10,236 nucleotides of DNA, from contig DBKZ01000002.1 in assembly GCA_002297415.1 (NCBI GenBank), forward strand, positions 4,446 to 14,681. The letters are read 5' to 3'. How positions within the stretch are numbered: position 1 is the first letter of the stretch; the number at the start of each line of letters is the position of its first letter. Made by a program: the position numbers and the translations under genes. Below, in pieces: positions 5,553 to 10,236 of this stretch. Below the pieces are notes generated by a model that worked only from the letters and a program-made list of their open reading frames with translations, was not told the origin of the DNA and did not search any database. This DNA is from Ruminococcaceae bacterium UBA737. Its GTDB lineage: Bacteria > Bacillota > Clostridia > Oscillospirales > Acutalibacteraceae.

Positions 5553-6797
5553 ATGCCTAAGGACAATAATAAAGAAATTCGCTGCTCTTTCTGCGGCAAA
5601 ACTCAGGACGAGGTTTCAAGGCTCATTGAGGGTCCCGGAGTTTATATCTGCGACAACTGTATAAACTTCTGCAATTCCTTGCTTTTTGAGGATGATGAGG
5701 TCGCAGCTAAGAATTCGGGCAAAAATAAAGAAAAAGAAGAAAAGCCCCTTTTAAAGCCGAAAGAAATTAAAGCAAAGCTCGATGAATATGTCATCGGACA
5801 GGACGAGGCTAAGAAAATTCTTTCGGTTGCCGTTTATAATCATTATAAGCGTATCAGGGATAACAGGGAAGAGGGCGTTGAGCTTGCTAAGAGCAATGTT
5901 TTAATGCTTGGACCTACGGGCGTCGGCAAAACTCTTCTTGCCCAGACCCTTGCAAAGACCCTTGATGTTCCGATTGCAATTACCGACGCAACAACTTTAA
6001 CCGAAGCAGGCTATGTCGGCGAAGATGTCGAAAATATTCTTCTTCGCCTTATTCAGGCGGCGGATTATGATATAGAAAAAGCCGAGCACGGAATTATTTA
6101 TGTCGATGAAATTGACAAAATAGCAAGAAAATCCGAAAATGCCTCTATAACCCGAGATGTTTCGGGCGAGGGAGTTCAGCAGGCGCTTCTTAAAATCCTT
6201 GAAGGAACCGTTTCAAATGTTCCCCCTCAGGGCGGAAGAAAGCACCCTCAGCAGGAATTTATTCAGATTGATACAACGAATATTCTTTTTATCTGCGCAG
6301 GCGCGTTTGACGGAATAGAAAAGGTTATCGAAAGAAGAATAGGCGGCAGCAGCTTAGGCTTCGGCGCCGATGTTAAATCGCCGAAAAGCATTGAGGCGCA
6401 GGCGCTTTGCGAAACCGCAACTCATCAGGATCTTGTTAAATTCGGTATGATTCCCGAGCTCGTCGGAAGACTTCCCGTTATTGCAACCCTTAAGGGAATG
6501 GATAAGGAAACGCTTGTTAAAATCATGACAGAGCCTAAAAACTCTATTATCAAGCAGTATCAGGCGCTTTTTGCAATGGACGGGGTAATTCTTGAATTCG
6601 AAAAAGCGGCCCTTGAAAAAATCGCCGATTTAACCGTTGAGCGCAAAACGGGCGCAAGAGGTTTAAGGTCTATTATCGAAAATATTTTACAGGATATTAT
6701 GTTTGAAACTCCGTCCGATGAGGATATCGAAAAAATTATTATCACAAAAGAAACCGTTGATAATAAAAAACCTGAGATTATAAAAAAACAAGGTTGA
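5553..6797 (+). CDS. clpX: ATP-dependent Clp protease, ATP-binding subunit ClpX
   Basis: A 414-residue AAA+ unfoldase that recognises and threads substrates into ClpP. The N-terminal C4 zinc-binding domain uses C11, C14, C33 and C36, with an extra C40. The AAA+ module has Walker A GPTGVGKT (120-127), pore-1 loop GYVG (153-156), Walker B IIYVDEID (181-188), the RDVSGEGVQQ segment (201-210), RKH loop (229-231), the arginine near 306 in LVGRLPV and sensor-2 GARGLR (367-372). The ClpP-docking loop reads LGF (268-270) instead of the more common IGF. AAGGAG is at 5541-5546, six bases before ATG 5553. It is co-directional with clpP, with a hairpin in the gap, and converges on sigK over a shared terminator. 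No lon gene follows, unlike the E. coli order. Confidence 0.98.
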   Translation: MPKDNNKEIRCSFCGKTQDEVSRLIEGPGVYICDNCINFCNSLLFEDDEVAAKNSGKNKEKEEKPLLKPKEIKAKLDEYVIGQDEAKKILSVAVYNHYKRIRDNREEGVELAKSNVLMLGPTGVGKTLLAQTLAKTLDVPIAITDATTLTEAGYVGEDVENILLRLIQAADYDIEKAEHGIIYVDEIDKIARKSENASITRDVSGEGVQQALLKILEGTVSNVPPQGGRKHPQQEFIQIDTTNILFICAGAFDGIEKVIERRIGGSSLGFGADVKSPKSIEAQALCETATHQDLVKFGMIPELVGRLPVIATLKGMDKETLVKIMTEPKNSIIKQYQALFAMDGVILEFEKAALEKIADLTVERKTGARGLRSIIENILQDIMFETPSDEDIEKIIITKETVDNKKPEIIKKQG

Positions 6798-6800
6798 TTA

Positions 6801-6842
6801 AAAATTCCGCTTTTCTGTTTATGAAAAACGGAATTTTTGTCT
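6801..6842. terminator. Bidirectional terminator between clpX and sigK
   Basis: AAAATTCCG (6801-6809) pairs with CGGAATTTT (6829-6837). The stem continues inward, after one C/A mismatch, with TTTTC (6811-6815) and GAAAA (6823-6827), closing a 7-base TGTTTAT loop. On the plus strand a T-rich run follows (TTTTTGTCTTTTT). On the minus strand the mirrored arm ends in TTTTTAATC. It therefore serves both convergent genes, starting 3 bases after the clpX stop and 2 bases past the sigK stop. Confidence 0.88.
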
Positions 6843-6844
6843 TT

Positions 6845-7540
6845 TTAAAATCTTTTTTTAAGCTTTTCAAGAGCCGCTTTTTCAATCCTTGAAACATAGC
6901 TCCTCGAAATATTCAGCTTTTTGGCAATTTCCTTTTGCGTAAGCTCATCATAGCCGTTAAGTCCGTAGCGGTATCTTATTATTTCAAGCTCTCTGTCGTC
7001 TAAGGTCTTGTCGATAATTTTGCTTAAATGCTCAAGCTTTAGTTTTGTATCGGTCATTTCTTCGATATCAACTGTGTCTGCAATTACATCTATCAGAGAA
7101 AGCGAATTGCCGTCGCGGTCGGTATCTATAGGGTCGCTTATGTAAACATCCTGCGAGGTTTTGCGGATATTTCTGAAATACATTAAAATTTCATTTTCAA
7201 TACATCTCGCGGAATAGGTAGCAAGCTTTATCCCTTTTTCGGGATTAAAGGTTGTAACCGCTTTTATAAGCCCTATTGTTCCTATGGAAATTAAATCGTC
7301 CTGATCGCAGCCGGTAGAATAGTATTTTTTAACTATGTGCGCAACAAGCCTTAAGTTATGCTCGATAAGCTTGTTTTTTGCGTCTTCATCGCCGGTTTCT
7401 CTGTATCGCTTAATAAGCTCCTCTTCCTTTTTTGCGGAAAGCGTCGGCGGAAACGCCCCTGCTCCCGAAACATGCAAAGCAATATAATAAAGACTGCTTG
7501 CAAGCTTTAAAAAAATATCAAAAATAAAAATAGTTATCAC
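6845..7540 (-). CDS. sigK: RNA polymerase sporulation sigma factor SigK (pro-sigma-K), uninterrupted
   Basis: Late mother-cell sigma factor of endospore formation, 231 residues from GTG 7540. Residues 1-24 or so form a hydrophobic pro-sequence, which in known pro-sigma-K is removed by the membrane protease SpoIVFB. The segment AFPPTLS (29-35) matches the mature start region. HNLRLVAHIVKKY (61-73), LISIGTIGLIK (83-93) and RCIENEILMYFRN (112-124) form sigma region 2. SDPIDTDRDGNSLSLIDV (135-152) and ISRSYVSRIEKAAL (211-224) in the region 4 helix-turn-helix are SigK-like rather than SigE-like. The coding sequence is continuous across residues 110-118, near where skin elements split sigK in Bacillus subtilis, so no excision is needed. 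The GTG start has AAGGGG only two bases before it, which is too close; an ATT three codons later is better spaced. No spo gene neighbours are present. Confidence 0.92.
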   Translation of the reverse strand: MITIFIFDIFLKLASSLYYIALHVSGAGAFPPTLSAKKEEELIKRYRETGDEDAKNKLIEHNLRLVAHIVKKYYSTGCDQDDLISIGTIGLIKAVTTFNPEKGIKLATYSARCIENEILMYFRNIRKTSQDVYISDPIDTDRDGNSLSLIDVIADTVDIEEMTDTKLKLEHLSKIIDKTLDDRELEIIRYRYGLNGYDELTQKEIAKKLNISRSYVSRIEKAALEKLKKRF

Positions 7541-7553
7541 CGCCCCTTGTTAA
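7529..7553 (-). promoter_or_regulatory. Ribosome binding site and ambiguous start of sigK
   Basis: On the minus strand the sequence reads AAGGGGCGGTGATAACTATT. If translation starts at the GTG (7540-7538), the GGGG run is only two bases upstream. If GGCGGTGAT is read as the Shine-Dalgarno sequence (one mismatch to GGAGGTGAT), the ATT codon at 7531-7529 lies eight bases after the GG core, an ideal spacing. The product would then be 228 residues. Both starts are in the same frame, and both agree with the pro-sigma-K length. Confidence 0.5.
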
Positions 7554-7561
7554 AGAATATG
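7554..7561 (-). promoter_or_regulatory. Possible mother-cell-type -10 element of sigK
   Basis: The minus strand reads CATATTCT here, similar to the -10 elements used by sigma-E (CATACAAT-like) and sigma-K (CATA core). Start of transcription would fall about 7 bases downstream, leaving a very short leader. No matching sigma-E -35 is visible at the expected distance. A TTGCAA about 17-18 bases upstream could make it a poor sigma-A promoter instead. This is suggestive only. Confidence 0.3.
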
Positions 7562-7600
7562 ACTATTAGGGCTTGGCAGTTGCAAGAAAATGCTTTAATC

Positions 7601-7645
7601 TTAAAATAGTGTTAAAATATATTAAAATTGTTGCTTGTTAAAATA
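7601..7645. repeat. Four phased TTAAAAT(A/T) repeats
   Basis: TTAAAATA occurs at 7601-7608, 7612-7619 and 7638-7645, and TTAAAATT at 7622-7629. The first three copies start 11 and 10 bases apart, one helical turn. The fourth overlaps the -35 of the GH31 promoter. They may be an UP-element-like or bent-DNA segment, or sites for a regulator, or simply the AT-richness of the gap. Confidence 0.5.
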
Positions 7646-7679
7646 AAAAACAAATAATATAATAAAAGCATAAAGGAGG
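7635..7679 (+). promoter_or_regulatory. Promoter and ribosome binding site of the GH31 gene
   Basis: TTGTTA (7635-7640) and a perfect TATAAT (7658-7663) are separated by 17 bases, a good sigma-A arrangement with four of six -35 matches. Transcription would start near 7670, giving a leader of under 20 bases. GGAGG at 7675-7679, inside AAAGGAGG, is eight bases before ATG 7688. This spacing also decides the start over the in-frame TTG at 7682. Confidence 0.72.
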
Positions 7680-7687
7680 CTTTGGCT

Positions 7688-10153
7688 ATGAGCGATAAAA
7701 AAAGATTTGTATATTTCACAGCTCCTGAGGCTTTAAAGGAAAATACGGTTTCGGGAGATAAATTCAGATTTACGGTACTGACACCTCAGCTTTTAAGGCT
7801 CGAATATTCTTCGGACGGAATATTTGAAGATAGAGCAAGCCAAACGGTATTTTTCAGAAACTTTGAGAAAAATATTTTTTCTCATTATGAGGACAACGGT
7901 ATTCTTACCTTAGAAACCGATAATTTAGTTCTTCGCTATAATGTCAATGAGCCGTTTAGAAATGACACTTTAAAAATCAGGCTTAAAACCGAGCCTGCAA
8001 GCGAGTGGTGCTTCGGAGATTATTTTGAAGACCTCGGCGGTACCGCAAAAACGCTTGACGGGGCGGACGGTGCCATTGAGCTTGAAAGAGGAATAATATC
8101 AAGAAACGGCTTTTCCGTGCTTGACGATTCCGACAGAATGCTTTTAAATGAAAACGGGTGGGTTGAAACAAGACATAAAAACACTCTTGATTTGTACTTT
8201 TTCGGTTACGGCTTTGAATATAAAAAGGCTATAAAGGATTATTATAAGCTTACAGGCTTTCCGCCTATGCTTCCGGCTTTTGCGCTCGGTAACTGGTGGA
8301 GCAGATATTATGCTTACACTCAGGAAGAATATGAAAATCTGGTTTTACGCTTTGAAAAGGAAAATGTTCCGTTTTCTGTAGGCGTTATAGATATGGATTG
8401 GCATTTGACTGATATTCCGGAAAATAAAAAGGACCATGACCCGCTTTTCCCGGATTCCTATTCGGGCTGGACGGGATATACTTGGAATAAGGAGCTTTTC
8501 CCCGACTATAAGGCGTTTTTAAAGTTTTTAAAGGAACACGGACTTAAAACCTCTTTAAATCTTCACCCTGCAGGCGGAGTCTGCAGCTATGAGGAAATGT
8601 ATAAGGAAATGGCGCTAAAGTGCGGAGTTGACCCTAAGAGCGGAAAAAGAGTTTATTTTGATATTCTTTCCGAAAAATTTATGGAAAATTATTTCGATGT
8701 TCTGCATCATCCTTACGAGGAGGACGGCGTTGATTTCTGGTGGATGGATTGGCAGCAGGGAACATCCTATTGGTGGATTCACAAGGAAAATAAGGACGGA
8801 AAGTTTAAGGATGAGCGTGAGGTTTTAGATCCTCTTTGGATGCTTAATCACTTACATATTGCCGATATTAAAAGAAACGGAAAAAGACCGATGTTCTTTT
8901 CGAGATTTTCGGGGCCGGGAAGTCAGAGATACCCTGTCGGATTTTCGGGAGATACCTTTGTTACATGGGAGTCGCTTGATTTTCAGCCTTATTTCACTTC
9001 TACTGCTTCAAATATCGGCTACTCTTGGTGGAGTCATGATATAGGCGGCCACACCGACGGCTACCGTGACGATAATCTTATGATCAGGTGGACTCAGTTC
9101 GGAGTATTTTCTCCTATAAACCGCCTGCACAGCACATGCAACGATTTTATAAGAAAAGAGCCTTGGTGCTTTAAGGGCGAAACCGAAGAGATAATAAAAA
9201 GCTATTTAAGACTTCGCCACAGGCTTTTTCCTTATATCTACACAATGAACTATAAGACGCATAAGTCAGGCTTGCCCCTTATTTCACCTATGTATTATGA
9301 TTACCCGAAAAATTCAGGCGCTTATGAGTGCAAAAATCAGTATATGTTCGGCGATTCGCTGATGGTTGCGCCCATAACATCCCCTGATAACAGTATAACA
9401 GAGCTCGGAAAAACAGAAGTGTGGTTTCCCGAGGGAGACTATTTTGATTTCTTTAAAGGAACACATTACAGGAGCTTAAAACCGCGCAAATTAAAGGTTT
9501 ACAGAAAAAAATCCGAGTATCCCGTTTTTGCAAAAGCAGGAGCAATTATTCCGATGAATAATTCTTATAAGCTTTCAAATGACTCAAGTCTTGATATTAT
9601 TGTTTTTCCGCTTAAAAGCAATAGCTTCTGCCTTTATGAGGACGGTGGAGACGGCAATGAATTCGAAAACGGCTGTTTTGCCCAAACCGAATTTGAGCTA
9701 AAATGGAGCAATTCTCCCGAATTCATTATTCATCCTTCACTCGGTGATTTATCCCTCTTGCCGGAAAAAAGAAATTATAAGGTTCTCTTTAGAGGCTTTT
9801 CAGAAAAGGCAACGGTTAAAGCGTTTATAAATGATAAAGCGGTTGAAACTGAGTGCTCTTATTCGGAAAATACTTTGACTGTTTTTTTATCTGCAACTGT
9901 CAAAGATAAGGTTGTTATTAAAATATCGGGTGAAAAGCTCGTAACCGATAACGGCGATTTGGTAGAAAGATGCACTAAAATTTTACTAAGATCACAATGC
10001 GATATTAAAACAAAGGTTGCCGCGATAAACCGTATAAAAACAGTAAATAAAGACTATATTATAAAATCATTAAGTTATGTTGCAGCAAACGGCAGAGAAT
10101 ATGCCGACCTGATAGGCGCACTTAAAGAGCAATTACTGCTTACAGAAGATTAA
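7688..10153 (+). CDS. Glycoside hydrolase family 31 alpha-glycosidase
   Basis: An 821-residue GH31 enzyme, predicted to cleave terminal alpha-linked sugars by a retaining mechanism. An N-terminal beta-sandwich (about 1-195) precedes the (beta/alpha)8 catalytic barrel (about 196-530). Barrel motifs are GNWWSRY (201-207), VIDMDWH (234-240), FWWMDWQQG (350-358) with the likely nucleophile D354, SRFSGPGSQRYP (405-416), GFSGDT with the likely acid/base D422, WWSHDIGGH (447-455) and RLHST (479-483). The WMDWQQ nucleophile motif differs from the WxDMNE of many alpha-glucosidases and the TDFGE of alpha-xylosidases, so the substrate is unclear. C-terminal beta domains follow (about 530-750, including a DUF5110-like part), then a predicted helical segment (about 755-821). 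There is no signal peptide, so it is cytoplasmic. It is a single-gene unit without transporter neighbours, divergent from sigK. The start at ATG 7688 is set by the ribosome binding site spacing. Confidence 0.92.
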   Translation: MSDKKRFVYFTAPEALKENTVSGDKFRFTVLTPQLLRLEYSSDGIFEDRASQTVFFRNFEKNIFSHYEDNGILTLETDNLVLRYNVNEPFRNDTLKIRLKTEPASEWCFGDYFEDLGGTAKTLDGADGAIELERGIISRNGFSVLDDSDRMLLNENGWVETRHKNTLDLYFFGYGFEYKKAIKDYYKLTGFPPMLPAFALGNWWSRYYAYTQEEYENLVLRFEKENVPFSVGVIDMDWHLTDIPENKKDHDPLFPDSYSGWTGYTWNKELFPDYKAFLKFLKEHGLKTSLNLHPAGGVCSYEEMYKEMALKCGVDPKSGKRVYFDILSEKFMENYFDVLHHPYEEDGVDFWWMDWQQGTSYWWIHKENKDGKFKDEREVLDPLWMLNHLHIADIKRNGKRPMFFSRFSGPGSQRYPVGFSGDTFVTWESLDFQPYFTSTASNIGYSWWSHDIGGHTDGYRDDNLMIRWTQFGVFSPINRLHSTCNDFIRKEPWCFKGETEEIIKSYLRLRHRLFPYIYTMNYKTHKSGLPLISPMYYDYPKNSGAYECKNQYMFGDSLMVAPITSPDNSITELGKTEVWFPEGDYFDFFKGTHYRSLKPRKLKVYRKKSEYPVFAKAGAIIPMNNSYKLSNDSSLDIIVFPLKSNSFCLYEDGGDGNEFENGCFAQTEFELKWSNSPEFIIHPSLGDLSLLPEKRNYKVLFRGFSEKATVKAFINDKAVETECSYSENTLTVFLSATVKDKVVIKISGEKLVTDNGDLVERCTKILLRSQCDIKTKVAAINRIKTVNKDYIIKSLSYVAANGREYADLIGALKEQLLLTED

Positions 10154-10194
10154 AAAATAACTCCCGTTCGGAAGAAGTTCCGAACGGGAGTTTT
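10152..10194. terminator. Bidirectional terminator after the GH31 gene
   Basis: A perfect 15-base-pair stem, AACTCCCGTTCGGAA (10159-10173) with TTCCGAACGGGAGTT (10178-10192), has a GAAG loop. On the plus strand only four T follow (10191-10194). On the minus strand the stem is followed by ATTTTTTA, with six T (complement of 10152-10157), so it is better formed for the gene arriving from the right. The A-run overlaps the GH31 stop codon. Confidence 0.9.
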
Positions 10195-10195
10195 A

Positions 10196-10236
10196 TCATA
10201 CTAACTCGCCCTCGCAGTAATTATCGAAAGCGGCGG
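10196..10236 (-). CDS. C-terminal end of an unidentified gene (partial)
   Basis: The minus strand is open from the window edge to a TGA at 10198-10196 and would encode the last 12 residues AAFDNYCEGELV. Support is indirect: the base composition (GAG, GGC, TGC codons) looks coding, and the bidirectional terminator directly downstream has its better U-run on this strand, as expected for the end of a minus-strand gene. Twelve residues are too few to recognise a family. Confidence 0.5.
   Translation of the reverse strand, partial: AAFDNYCEGELV

Noticed and set aside
7541..7687. SpoIIID-like or sigma-E promoter for sigK with full -35 and -10
   Set aside because: The CATATTCT block is suggestive, but no -35 of either sporulation type stands at the right distance, and ACAAG-like matches are too short to trust.
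1..10236. Mobile element, phage, CRISPR, toxin-antitoxin or defence system
   Set aside because: Every long frame is accounted for by housekeeping or metabolic genes, there are no terminal inverted repeats, direct repeat arrays or integrase/transposase motifs, and gaps between genes are short.

Overview
The window looks like chromosomal DNA from a low-GC, endospore-forming (or formerly spore-forming) Firmicute of the Clostridia. Oscillospiraceae/Ruminococcaceae-like gut bacteria would fit, but the sequence alone cannot fix the genus. The basis is AT-rich coding sequence, strong GGAGG ribosome binding sites, a full-length sporulation sigma-K gene, a DUF1540 cysteine-rich small protein and the tig-clpP-clpX order. 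Nothing suggests recent transfer: there is no transposase, integrase, CRISPR array or phage gene, and base composition is even throughout.

Layout. (1) Positions 1-21 look like the 3' end of a tRNA, followed within 14 bases by an M19-type dipeptidase gene and then threonine synthase (thrC). These probably form one transcript ending at a strong terminator at 2408-2446. (2) A divergent pair follows: a 53-residue DUF1540 protein on the minus strand (2451-2612) and a COG1768-type metallophosphoesterase on the plus strand (2689-3384), sharing a 76-base control region. (3) The proteostasis cluster tig, clpP, clpX (3453-6797) is read from a well-formed promoter before tig. A hairpin between clpP and clpX may set their ratio. 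(4) sigK (6845-7540, minus) converges on clpX over a bidirectional terminator. (5) A large intracellular GH31 alpha-glycosidase (7688-10153) is divergent from sigK across a 147-base AT-rich region with phased repeats. (6) Another bidirectional hairpin follows, then the last 12 codons of an unidentified minus-strand gene.

How the genes work together. Trigger factor, ClpP and ClpX form a functional unit: folding of nascent chains and ATP-dependent degradation. The other genes are housekeeping or metabolic and show no clear joint pathway. Sigma-K is the late mother-cell sigma factor; its gene here is uninterrupted, with no skin element.

I did not find a convincing undescribed multi-gene system. 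The points most worth a second look are small: the unusual start region of sigK, which suggests an ATT start downstream of the apparent GTG; the tRNA/dipeptidase junction; the cysteine-dense DUF1540 protein; the histone-H1-like tail of trigger factor; the clpP-clpX hairpin; the GH31 enzyme with its MDWQQ active-site motif and extra C-terminal helical segment; and the phased TTAAAAT repeats between sigK and the GH31 gene.
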